Source: an uncultured Erythrobacter sp.
GTDB lineage: Bacteria > Pseudomonadota > Alphaproteobacteria > Sphingomonadales > Sphingomonadaceae
Length of the DNA: 64,000 nucleotides
Direction of reading: 5' to 3'
NCBI GenBank assembly: GCA_947502815.1
Contig: CANNBH010000001.1
Location: forward strand, 2,700,818 to 2,764,817
Numbering within the stretch: the stretch's first letter is position 1; every line of letters starts with the position of its first letter. Shown piece by piece: positions 55,885-64,000 of this stretch. Below the pieces are notes generated by a model, which saw only the letters and a list, made by a program, of their open reading frames with translations, was not told where the DNA came from and ran no database searches. The position numbers and the translations under genes are program-made.

Positions 55885-56697
55885 TCAACTGGCCCGCGTC
55901 AGCAGTGTCACTCCGGCTCCGCTAAAATCCAGCGCTGCGGCACTATCAGCGTAAAGGCATCCGCCCGCCGCAGCCTTGGTGGCCCCATCATGCGCTGCGC
56001 GAACCACACCCTCCAATGGCAATGCCAGCAATGGGCCATCATACAATCCGGTCATCGCTGCATCAGGCGCCCCTTCAATCCGATCCAATCGGATATGCGC
56101 GCCTGAAATCAACGCTTCGCCGCGTTCCGCCACGGATCCTTTATGCTTAGGATTGTAAGGTCCAGCATCGGCAACGGCCAACGCGCGGTCCAAATGCAAT
56201 TCGCGCGGGCGGCCATAATCATAAAGCCGGAACGTCGTATCGCTGTTCTGCTGCACCTCAACCAAGGATAGGCCGGGCCCGATCGCGTGAACCGTGCCTG
56301 CGGGGAGGAAATAGACATCGCCGGGCCGCGGATCATGCCACGCCAGCAAGTTTTCTATTGAGCCATCGCGCGCCGCCGCTTCGATCGTCGCGGAGTTCAC
56401 TTCCTCGTTGAATCCAATCGCCAATTTCGCACCGGGTTCAGCGGCGAGCACAAGCCAACACTCCTCCTTGCCATCTTCACCTTCAATGGCGCTGGCATTC
56501 GAAGGGTGCACTTGGACAGAGAGCTTTTCGCTCGTGAAGAGATATTTGACGAGCAATTGCGGCAATTCGGGAGGGGGCTCAAACCAAATTTCGCCAATTC
56601 GCGCGCCTCGCTCGGCGATAAAGGGTGAAGGCAGCGAGGTTCGCCCCCAGACCTTCTCAACCATACGAGTTTCAATTTGACGAACGGCAGGCCTCAC
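55885..56697 (-). CDS. manA: Mannose-6-phosphate isomerase, class I
   Basis: A 270-residue zinc isomerase that interconverts fructose-6-P and mannose-6-P. Zinc-ligand motifs are visible: LSVQVHPSN, EECWLVL and LPAGTVHAIG. VWGRTSLPSPF near the N-terminus is typical. The start is GTG at 56697, which overlaps the manC stop (GTGA); an ATG at 56664 is an alternative. It is shorter than E. coli ManA, as usual for the compact class I forms of this group. It works with manC toward GDP-mannose. Confidence 0.92.
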   Translation of the reverse strand: MRPAVRQIETRMVEKVWGRTSLPSPFIAERGARIGEIWFEPPPELPQLLVKYLFTSEKLSVQVHPSNASAIEGEDGKEECWLVLAAEPGAKLAIGFNEEVNSATIEAAARDGSIENLLAWHDPRPGDVYFLPAGTVHAIGPGLSLVEVQQNSDTTFRLYDYGRPRELHLDRALAVADAGPYNPKHKGSVAERGEALISGAHIRLDRIEGAPDAAMTGLYDGPLLALPLEGVVRAAHDGATKAAAGGCLYADSAAALDFSGAGVTLLTRAS

Positions 56698-57758
56698 TGA
56701 TCTGTCGCTCCTGGAAGTTTGCCGACCAATTGCGCGCCATCACGCGTTGTGACCAGCACCTCTCCATCCGATACGATGATGCAGATGTCCTGAACGCCGA
56801 CAGCCGAAATACGCGGCCCATCCGTGGAAGCGAAAACATTGCCGCAGTCGACAAAATCGGCTGTTCCGCGGCGGACATTGCCATCGCCATCCACCCGGTC
56901 TCCTTCGGCTTGCAGAGCATCCTGCAGAGCAGCCCAATTGCCAATATCTGACCACCCCATATCGGCGGGAACCATCGCAGCCCGACTGGTATTCTCCATC
57001 ACCGCGTAATCGATGGAGTCGCCTTCAATCTGCGAGAAAACCTGCGCATCTGGGTGAAATTGTGAAGCGTCTTCACGGCCTTGCTTAACCGATTGCAGCA
57101 CGGCCTCTGCCATCGCAGGACGGTGGGCGGCCAATTCGTCCAGCAATTGGCCTGCCCGAAACGCAAAGATGCCGCCGTTCCAACTGTATTCGCCGCTTTC
57201 CAAATAGGCCTCGGCACGCGCACGGTCAGGCTTCTCGACAAATTGAGCTATTGCATAACCGCCCTCTATCGCTTCGCCGCGGCGCAAGTATCCATAGCCG
57301 GTTTCTGGACGATCCGGCGTGATCCCAAAGGAGACGAGATAGTCTTGCGCGGCCAAATTTGCCGCCGCTGCCGCGGCTTTGCGAAAAGCGGGCTCATCGG
57401 CGATATGATGATCGCTGGGGCAGACCAACATGATGTCATCGGGATCTAGACAGGCCGCCGCCAGCGCGATGGCTGGGGCGGTGTTCTTTGCCGATGGTTC
57501 TACAATAAAGCGGTGGGAGCAATCACCCATTTGGCGTTCGATTGAGGCCGAATGCTGTGCTCCGGCGACGATGATGGGATCTGCAAATCGCGCGGCATCT
57601 CCGTGGTCCGCGACCCGCCCAACAGCTTGCTCAAACAAAGTCGCATCGCCAATCAGGGGCAGAAATGGCTTGGGCAAAGCCTTTCGGCTTGCTGGCCACA
57701 ACCGTGTGCCGCTGCCGCCGCAAAGAATGACGGGATGGATGAAACGCTCTTTAACCAT
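56694..57758 (-). CDS. manC: Mannose-1-phosphate guanylyltransferase
   Basis: A 354-residue nucleotidyltransferase that makes GDP-mannose from mannose-1-P and GTP for surface polysaccharides. The NTP-binding GGSGTRLWPAS is at 14-24, followed by KPFLPL, VCPSDHHI, FVEKPDRA, SWNGGIFAFRA and SDIGNWAAL. It lacks the fused isomerase domain of the long type II enzymes; that activity is given by manA, which is translated with it. No phosphomannomutase is seen here. Confidence 0.93.
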   Translation of the reverse strand: MVKERFIHPVILCGGSGTRLWPASRKALPKPFLPLIGDATLFEQAVGRVADHGDAARFADPIIVAGAQHSASIERQMGDCSHRFIVEPSAKNTAPAIALAAACLDPDDIMLVCPSDHHIADEPAFRKAAAAAANLAAQDYLVSFGITPDRPETGYGYLRRGEAIEGGYAIAQFVEKPDRARAEAYLESGEYSWNGGIFAFRAGQLLDELAAHRPAMAEAVLQSVKQGREDASQFHPDAQVFSQIEGDSIDYAVMENTSRAAMVPADMGWSDIGNWAALQDALQAEGDRVDGDGNVRRGTADFVDCGNVFASTDGPRISAVGVQDICIIVSDGEVLVTTRDGAQLVGKLPGATDQ

Positions 57759-57847
57759 GACGCCACACTATCATTGCGCTGGTTTAAAGCGAGTGAACGC
57801 CGTCCTATAAACTGCACGTCGAGCCGCAGCCCCGCAGAAACGGCCGA

Positions 57848-58582
57848 CTATCGCTGGCGAAAATCGACGCGGTAGCCATATCGCGCCTCCACTGGTTCAC
57901 CCGCCCGATTCAGCGCCGGGTTAAACCGGATCTTGTCGGTCACAAGCCCGCAAACAAGCGCCGTAGTCGCCGCATCAGCGGTGCTGCGGGTGACGCTGCA
58001 ATCGCGCGCGCGGCCATCGCGGGTCACTGTGAAGAAGACGGTGACAGAAGTGCCAAATCGCGCCTCGCGTCCCCCTTCTGGAATGGGAAAATCACGTCGC
58101 GGATCGAGTGTGCCCGATGCGACAGACGGACGGACAGCAGCGCCATTGCCTTGCCCGCCGCCTTGATTGCCGCTGCCCGTGCCAGCGCCCTCGCCTTCGG
58201 CACCTGTCCCATCGCCAGCCTCACGCGCGCCGGATCGCGGCGCCGTGCCAGTGGAAGATGCCAGAGGGCGAGGCTCTGGATTGCTCTCAATAGGCGATGA
58301 AGGGGCCGTGACGGGCTGCGGCACGGCATCCTCGCCCGGTTCTCCCGCTGCGCCCTCATCGGGCTCTGGCGGCGTTTCTGGCTCAGGCTCAGTTTCTTCA
58401 GACGCTGTGATCACAACCGTAAAGGCATCGACCACCTCCCGTTCGACCGAGGCGGTGAATTGCGGAGCCAAAAGCCGGGATAGGCCATAAAGCGCAAAAA
58501 CGTGAAAAATGGCGATCGCCGCGATGAGCGACCAGCGCAGGCCTTTCGGTTTTCCCTGATAGCGGCTTTGGGTCTTGATCAT
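57848..58582 (-). CDS. TonB-family energy transducer
   Basis: A 244-residue TonB-like protein. One N-terminal membrane anchor (about 18-38) is followed by a Pro/Glu- and Gly/Ser-rich periplasmic linker (about 60-155) and a C-terminal TonB domain (VTVFFTVTRDGRARDCSV, IRFNPALNRAGEPVEARYGYRVDF). It would carry proton-motive-force energy to the TonB receptors. ExbB and ExbD are not adjacent, so it may share those of another system. The linker is richer in Gly than in the classic Pro-Lys TonB. Confidence 0.87.
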   Translation of the reverse strand: MIKTQSRYQGKPKGLRWSLIAAIAIFHVFALYGLSRLLAPQFTASVEREVVDAFTVVITASEETEPEPETPPEPDEGAAGEPGEDAVPQPVTAPSSPIESNPEPRPLASSTGTAPRSGAREAGDGTGAEGEGAGTGSGNQGGGQGNGAAVRPSVASGTLDPRRDFPIPEGGREARFGTSVTVFFTVTRDGRARDCSVTRSTADAATTALVCGLVTDKIRFNPALNRAGEPVEARYGYRVDFRQR

Positions 58583-58687
58583 CTATCCTGTGCCACGGTG
58601 CAATTGTAGATTTCCGGTCAGCAAAGGTTTGGCCGGATCATCCGATTGAAGCTGGCAGGACCTATACCAGCTATTGAGACAAATGCG

Positions 58688-61600
58688 ATGGAGCCGGTGA
58701 TCGAAAACGCGACGATACGTCCCGAATCCTTGGATGGCCCCTCCTCGCACCCCAGGAGACGCCGCGATGATTTGGTTCAATCGCCAGGGCCGGCAACAGG
58801 CTGGTTGCTGCCTAGATTCTTGCGCAGCAAAGATTGGCGCGGCGCATTCGGCAACGCCATTGCCACCGGACCGCTTGATCGGCGCAGTGCGCTGTTCGCG
58901 ATTCTTGGGTCATTGGCCTTCTTAGCGATTGGCAGTTTTTGCCTAACCTTGTCGCGCCACGATGCCGCCTTCGCGAGCGTTTGGCTGCCCAATGGCATTG
59001 CGGTTGCCATCTTATTGCTCGCCCGACTGCGCAATGAACTGCCCTTACTTGCTGGGGTATTCATCGCGGGTTTGGCGGCACACAGTCTCGCCGGCACTTC
59101 GGGTTCCGCGACAATCTGGTTCGCCGCAGCGAATTTGGCCGAAATTGTCATCGCCACCTGGTTGATCAGACGGGTCTGCAAAGGGCCTCTCGACATCACC
59201 GATCTCGCGCAGATGGGCCGATTCCTGCTTTATGCAGGGCTGGTCGGACCGATCGTATCAACAGTTATTTCAACCTTCGCCGTGGGTGCGGACCCCCGAG
59301 TGTTATTTGCAAGCGCGTCTTCGTGGTTCTTGGCCAACAGCATGGGATTGATCCTGACTATCCCTGCTGTGACTTTGATCGCCGATGCGGTGCGCGACCG
59401 AATGGTTTTGACCCGGGCAGAGCTTGCCGAAAGATCATTGATAATGCTCGGCGGATTGCTGACCGTCTATATTGTCTTCACGCGAGACGCATATCCGCTG
59501 CTTTTCCTGATCCCGCCGATCACATTGCTGATGGCATTCCGCCTTGGTGGGCTCGGCACGGCCCTTTATGTTCCGGGTGTCGCAATAATGGCGATCTGGA
59601 TGACCTATGCTGGCTATGGACCGATTGTCCAAAACACCACCTCTGACATCAGCAAGATGTATTTGATTCAGGCGTTTGTCTCCGCCAATTTTCTAACCGG
59701 CCTGCCCATCGCGGCAATTTTGGCGGGGCGCGCACGCATGACGGAGCAATTGATCGAAGGCCGCGCTGAGCTGGAATTGCTGGCTGAGAATGTCACTGAC
59801 GCGGTGCTTAGCATCGATCCTCAAGGCCGGTGCACCTATGCCTCTCAATCTGTGCGAGCGGTGCTTGGCCGTGAGCCCGAAGATTTTGTCGGCCATCTCA
59901 TCACAGAACGCGGGCACGATGAGGCTGCGGATAGTATTGCCGCCGTTCTGGAACGCCTGCTTAGTGGTGAACGCGACAAAGAACGCATGACCTATCGCAG
60001 GCTGCTGGATGCAGACGATGGCACCCCCGTCTTTATCGAGGCCGATTGCGCGGTCGCCATATCCCCCGAAACTGGTAAACGCGGCGGCGTCATCGTTTCG
60101 GCGCGCGACGTAACCGAAAGAGTGGAACTGGAGTTGCTGCTCACCCGATCGCGCACGCACGCCGAACACGCCGCCCGAGCAAAATCCGAATTTCTCGCCA
60201 ATATGAGCCATGAAATTCGCACCCCAATGAACGGCGTTCTCGGCTTTGCAGAATTGATGTTGCAGAGCGAGCTCAGCGAAGAACATCGCCGCCATACAGA
60301 AATGATCGTGCAATCTGGTCGATCTATGATGCTGTTGCTGAATGATATCCTCGATCTGTCAAAGATAGAGGCCGGCCAAATCGCGATCGATACCGCGCCG
60401 CTGGATCTCTATGCAATGGTCGCCGATTGCGCAGTTTTGCATCGGCCCGTTGCAGAGAAAAAGGGGCTAGACCTTGTCTTCAACGGGCCTTGTACAGGGA
60501 CAGAAGGGTGCACAACGGGATGCGATCAATGCGACGGGACCGCCCCGCCCCCTTGGATTGAAACCGATGCGCTTCGGCTGCGTCAAATCATCCTCAACTT
60601 GATCGCAAACGCCGTAAAATTCACCGAAAAGGGCAAGGTCGAAATTTCTTGCGAGGTGAGAGATGGCGAGTTCACTATCGAGGTTCGTGACACAGGCATT
60701 GGGATCAGCCCATCGCGTATCAAGACGATATTTGCCCCGTTCACGCAGGGTGAAAGCGACACCGCTCGGCGTTTTGGCGGAACCGGCCTTGGCTTGACCA
60801 TCAGCCGCCAACTCGCAGAACTGCTCGGCGGCGCAATTGAGGTGGAAAGCCAGCCGAGCGTTGGATCGACATTTCGTCTGACTTTGCCAGCCATTGTTGC
60901 TCAACCGGAATTCACACCCCCACGCGAAACTGAGATCATAAAGCCTGCCGATCTGCCCCAGTCGGCGCGAATCCTGCTGGTCGAAGACCACGACGTGAAC
61001 CGCATGTTGGGCATGGAGATGCTGGAACGGTGCGGTCAAAAGGTTGCCATTGCGCAAGACGGCAATGAAGCGATCGCTATGATCATCGACGGCGTCATGC
61101 GCGACAAACCCTTCGACCTTGTCTTTATGGATATTCAGATGCCTGGCTGCGATGGCTATGCCGCAACACGCGCGGTCCGTGCGGACGGGATTGGCCCCGA
61201 TCTCATGCCCATCATCGCGCTCACCGCGAATGCCTTTCCAGAGGATATCGCCGAAGCGCGCGCCGCCGGAATGCAGGCGCATCTGGCCAAACCATTGGTC
61301 TTCGCTGACCTTGCTCGGGCCCTGCAACGTTGGCTCCCGACCCGGATAGTCGATGCCGATGAAGGCGAAGCACGCCCTTTCGCCGGCGCCGAGGAATTGG
61401 ATGTTGCGCAAAGGACGCATCGCGACATTCCAAGTGCGCGCCGCAAGAAACGTGAGGAGGACACAAGCCAAACCACAACTTTGGTGGAGAGAGAAATCGC
61501 ATCCACCTCTATCTCAGGCCTCAATGCGCCGCCGCAGACCCTTTCGCCATCGCTGGTCGCGCGATGGAACCGCAGACGCTGTGAGGCGATTGAGGCGGTT

Positions 61601-61855
61601 CGCAGCGCCTTGGAAAACGGGCTCTTATCTGGAACCAGCTACTCCCCCGATTCAATCGACGGTTTGGCTCGCCTGGTGCACAAACTTGCGGGAACGGCTG
61701 CGATTTTTGGCGAACCCGAGTTGGGCGATCAGGCCGCTGCGTTTGAAAGGGCGCTGCGGCAGGAATTGCCGGGCGAAGTGCGCGAAGCGCTTGCCTTTGA
61801 ATTGCTTACAGTTGCCGATGACCCCGCCGACACACTGGCAAGTTTGGCGAAATAG
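58688..61855 (+). CDS. MASE1 hybrid histidine kinase with PAS, receiver and Hpt domains
   Basis: A 1055-residue sensor. The order is MASE1-type membrane domain (about 60-350, eight or more segments), PAS (about 355-480), HisKA with His508 in NMSHEIRTPMNG, HATPase (N-box ILNLIANAVKF; GGTGLGLTISRQLAELLGG), receiver with Asp815 in FMDIQMPG, and a C-terminal Hpt with His998 in RLVHKLAGTAA. So it can run a full phosphorelay within one chain. Between the H box and the N box is an insert with Cys 602, 608, 612 and 615 (C-x5-C-x3-C-x2-C), not a normal part of HATPase domains. ATG 58688 is chosen over TTG 58646. The partner regulator is not adjacent. Confidence 0.92.
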   Translation: MEPVIENATIRPESLDGPSSHPRRRRDDLVQSPGPATGWLLPRFLRSKDWRGAFGNAIATGPLDRRSALFAILGSLAFLAIGSFCLTLSRHDAAFASVWLPNGIAVAILLLARLRNELPLLAGVFIAGLAAHSLAGTSGSATIWFAAANLAEIVIATWLIRRVCKGPLDITDLAQMGRFLLYAGLVGPIVSTVISTFAVGADPRVLFASASSWFLANSMGLILTIPAVTLIADAVRDRMVLTRAELAERSLIMLGGLLTVYIVFTRDAYPLLFLIPPITLLMAFRLGGLGTALYVPGVAIMAIWMTYAGYGPIVQNTTSDISKMYLIQAFVSANFLTGLPIAAILAGRARMTEQLIEGRAELELLAENVTDAVLSIDPQGRCTYASQSVRAVLGREPEDFVGHLITERGHDEAADSIAAVLERLLSGERDKERMTYRRLLDADDGTPVFIEADCAVAISPETGKRGGVIVSARDVTERVELELLLTRSRTHAEHAARAKSEFLANMSHEIRTPMNGVLGFAELMLQSELSEEHRRHTEMIVQSGRSMMLLLNDILDLSKIEAGQIAIDTAPLDLYAMVADCAVLHRPVAEKKGLDLVFNGPCTGTEGCTTGCDQCDGTAPPPWIETDALRLRQIILNLIANAVKFTEKGKVEISCEVRDGEFTIEVRDTGIGISPSRIKTIFAPFTQGESDTARRFGGTGLGLTISRQLAELLGGAIEVESQPSVGSTFRLTLPAIVAQPEFTPPRETEIIKPADLPQSARILLVEDHDVNRMLGMEMLERCGQKVAIAQDGNEAIAMIIDGVMRDKPFDLVFMDIQMPGCDGYAATRAVRADGIGPDLMPIIALTANAFPEDIAEARAAGMQAHLAKPLVFADLARALQRWLPTRIVDADEGEARPFAGAEELDVAQRTHRDIPSARRKKREEDTSQTTTLVEREIASTSISGLNAPPQTLSPSLVARWNRRRCEAIEAVRSALENGLLSGTSYSPDSIDGLARLVHKLAGTAAIFGEPELGDQAAAFERALRQELPGEVREALAFELLTVADDPADTLASLAK

Positions 61856-61894
61856 AGCGCGCCGCCGCTCGGCAAAACCTTACCCAAACGCAAA

Positions 61895-61918
61895 CGGCGG
61901 GACCCAAAGGCCCCGCCG
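61895..61918 (+). terminator. Terminator after the hybrid kinase gene
   Basis: CGGCGGG and CCCGCCG form a perfect 7-bp stem with a 10-base loop, followed by CGTGTG and then TTTTT. It lies between convergent genes. Confidence 0.7.
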
Positions 61919-61947
61919 CGTGTGTTTTTCAAGTCAGTAGCGACGAA

Positions 61948-64000
61948 TTAGAATTCGTAGCGTGCACCGATTTGGATGCGCCATGCCGAAGCATTGATCG
62001 CGATGTCGTTGTCGTCATCTGGGTTGAAGCCTGAGATGATGTAGCGACCTTCATCGTCCACACCGCCATCTGCAACGTCAACGAGGCCAGCAAAACCGCC
62101 GGTTGAACGCAGAACGTTCCAGCTGCTGTCGAGCAGGTTCAGGAAGTTCGAGAAGTCAGCGAACACTTCGATCCGATCTTCGGTGATGCCGGTGAGGCTA
62201 CCGATGAATGGAATTTCCTGGCTGATGCGCAGGTCCATATCGAAATGCCAATCGTTGCGGCATGTGTTCCGCTTGATCGATTGGCCACCTTCGTAGGAAC
62301 AGCCCGACGCCGCGACATAGTCGATGACGCTTTGAACAGCTGCAGCATCGGAAAGCGGCGACACGTTTGCATCGGTCACGCTCGAAGGAACGTAAAGCAA
62401 TGCGTTGTCGCTGCCCGAAGCGCTGTCGTTGAAGACGCCGCCGCCATCAAATGTCAGGCTGTATGGACGACCTTCACGAGCACGGAAGAAGATACCGAGG
62501 CCAGTGTCGTAGCCGTCGATGAATTCTTCTTGGAAGAACAGCGAAGCCGTGAAGTTGTGACGGGTCTCAGTTGTTGCCGTCGACACTGCTGGATCCTGAC
62601 GATCGAACGCGGCGGTCACGTCAAACGACGAAGTCGCTGTCGATGAGCCGTTGTTACGAGCGTTGTTTGAATCCGTGAACGCATAGCCGAAGTTCAAACG
62701 CGTGCTGCCGCCCGAAGTGAACACACCGCCGTCGAAGTTCTTGGCGAGGATGATCGAGAAGCTGTGCGAATCTGAGCTGCGACCGTTGGTCAGCTGGATG
62801 TTGTCGTCGCGGCTAGTGCCGAAACAGTCCGCCGTAACGTTGGAGTAGGTCAGGCCTGTTCCGCCATTGCCGTCCAAAGTCGCGTTACAACCTGCCTGCG
62901 TTGAATCAATCGCCCGATAGATTGGACGACCGTCAACTGTGAAGCCATTGATTCCAAGATCAGGGTTCACCGCCTGCGACAGATCAACAAAGTTAATCGT
63001 GTCGTTGAAACGGGTGTAGATGTAATCGAGGTTCAAACGCCAGTTGCTGAAGAACCCTGTTTCTGTCCCGAAGTCGGTTGAGAAGCCAAGGTTTGCACGG
63101 ACGGCAGTTGGCACGTCGAGATCAGGGTTGGTCGACTGAATGTCAGCGCCGCCCTGTTCTGCAACAGCGACACCTGCATCAACAGCACACTGCGGGAAGC
63201 CTGTGAAGGTTCCGTTGGGTGTGACATCAATTTGGCCGGTGGCCGCATCGGTGGTCAGACCATCTGGGCATGGCGCGTCAAAAGTGTCGCCATTCGCGCT
63301 GGAGAAGCCGTTGTTTGAGAACGCGTTGGAGAAGTAGACAATCGGGTCACCGCCCGAGAAGATGCCCACGCCACCAGTGACACGGCTGTTTGAGAAGAAG
63401 CCGTCATTGTCGAGTTCATACGTGGCAGAGAAACGCGGCAAGATAACCGTGTCGATCCGAGCGAATGAGTTGGCGTTGCTGAAACCATAACGGTCAGTGA
63501 ACTGCGGGTTAAACCGCGGCGCATCACCATCATAGAGCTGGACGCGAACACCGGCATTGATCGAGAGTTGATCCGTTGCCTGCCATTCGTCTTGTGCATA
63601 GACCGAATAGATCTGACGGCTGAAACGAGCCGCTGCGTTGTTGATATCGCCACCTGCAGCAGCAGCGATTGTCGCACCGCCATTGTCGCCGCCAACCAGA
63701 TCATCGGCATCTGCAAAGACTGACGAGAAGGAGCCCGGTGCAACCAGACCGTTCTCAAAGTCATCAAGGTTCTGGAAGAAGATCGTGCCGGTCGCGTTAA
63801 TCGCGAACAGGTTGAACACTTCAAGATCGTTGATCTCAGCGCCGAATTTCAGGAAGTGATCATTGCCAGCGTCAACATTGATCTGGAAACGTGCCTGATC
63901 GATCTTCGTGTCGAGCTGGTTAGCCGAACGGAAGATACCAGGGCCCGTTGCTAGACGGCCATTTTCAGTCGTGCCGCTGCCATCTGGTGTGACACCAACG
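61948..64000 (-). CDS. Oar-like TonB-dependent receptor, C-terminal part (5' end beyond the window)
   Basis: At least 683 codons of a large outer-membrane protein; the frame is open to the right edge, so the N-terminal signal, TonB box and plug are missing. The barrel shows YSVYAQDEWQATDQLSINAGVR, LPRFSATYELDNDGFF and GGVGIFSGGDPIVYFSNAFSN, a pattern of Oar-type receptors, which in other bacteria have an N-terminal carboxypeptidase-regulatory-like domain. The chain ends in AWRIQIGARYEF with the terminal Phe. Internal GTG at 63819 is not a start. Oar proteins have been linked to export of proteases or signals in some species. Confidence 0.88.
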   Translation of the reverse strand, partial: VGVTPDGSGTTENGRLATGPGIFRSANQLDTKIDQARFQINVDAGNDHFLKFGAEINDLEVFNLFAINATGTIFFQNLDDFENGLVAPGSFSSVFADADDLVGGDNGGATIAAAAGGDINNAAARFSRQIYSVYAQDEWQATDQLSINAGVRVQLYDGDAPRFNPQFTDRYGFSNANSFARIDTVILPRFSATYELDNDGFFSNSRVTGGVGIFSGGDPIVYFSNAFSNNGFSSANGDTFDAPCPDGLTTDAATGQIDVTPNGTFTGFPQCAVDAGVAVAEQGGADIQSTNPDLDVPTAVRANLGFSTDFGTETGFFSNWRLNLDYIYTRFNDTINFVDLSQAVNPDLGINGFTVDGRPIYRAIDSTQAGCNATLDGNGGTGLTYSNVTADCFGTSRDDNIQLTNGRSSDSHSFSIILAKNFDGGVFTSGGSTRLNFGYAFTDSNNARNNGSSTATSSFDVTAAFDRQDPAVSTATTETRHNFTASLFFQEEFIDGYDTGLGIFFRAREGRPYSLTFDGGGVFNDSASGSDNALLYVPSSVTDANVSPLSDAAAVQSVIDYVAASGCSYEGGQSIKRNTCRNDWHFDMDLRISQEIPFIGSLTGITEDRIEVFADFSNFLNLLDSSWNVLRSTGGFAGLVDVADGGVDDEGRYIISGFNPDDDNDIAINASAWRIQIGARYEF

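Overview
The window is chromosomal DNA from an alphaproteobacterium, most likely a marine member of the Sphingomonadales close to Erythrobacteraceae. The signs are four TonB-dependent receptors (three complete, one running off the right edge), an NDUFA12-type complex I subunit beside DUF2155, an ABA4-like membrane protein and many 4-bp ATGA gene overlaps. This placement is an inference from gene content. I see no transposase, integrase, prophage or CRISPR array, and the only RNA gene found is tRNA-Trp.

Left part (1-16.4 kb): the start of a NasT-like antiterminator, a small ORF broken by one in-frame TGA, a membrane diguanylate cyclase, then a tightly overlapping operon of an esterase/beta-lactamase-fold hydrolase, a metallophosphoesterase and a 1270-residue fusion of a GMC oxidoreductase with an alpha/beta-hydrolase whose nucleophile position is Cys. 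An acyl-CoA dehydrogenase, an S9 peptidase and a group of ribosome-directed genes (rluE, a RoxA-type oxygenase with a small partner, an ABC-F ATPase) follow.

Middle (16.4-36.9 kb): a secreted M14 peptidase faces a large TonB receptor. Next come tyrosine catabolism (hppD with a VOC partner) and a fatty-acid or lipid degradation block: a thiolase-like protein lacking the usual Cys, a true thiolase, an enoyl-CoA hydratase, a long-chain-type acyl-CoA dehydrogenase, two further TonB receptors and a Baeyer-Villiger-type monooxygenase. A CinA-N/molybdopterin-binding-like protein closes this part.

The stretch 37-45.8 kb holds the familiar tRNA-Trp / secE / nusG / rplK / rplA set, broken up. An alanine/glycine:cation symporter lies between tRNA-Trp and secE. 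A five-gene block lies between nusG and rplK: a PspA-like protein, an ABA4-like protein, an unknown membrane protein, a glycine-rich secreted protein and a small Cys protein.

Right part (45.9-64 kb): aat, DUF2155, NDUFA12, DUF192 and recX; a fatty acyl-AMP ligase; a DUF389 membrane protein divergent from telA, an XpaC-like gene and a PHA-system gene; GDP-mannose synthesis (manC-manA); a TonB-like protein; a MASE1 hybrid histidine kinase with an unexpected four-Cys segment in its ATPase domain; and the 3' part of an Oar-like TonB receptor.
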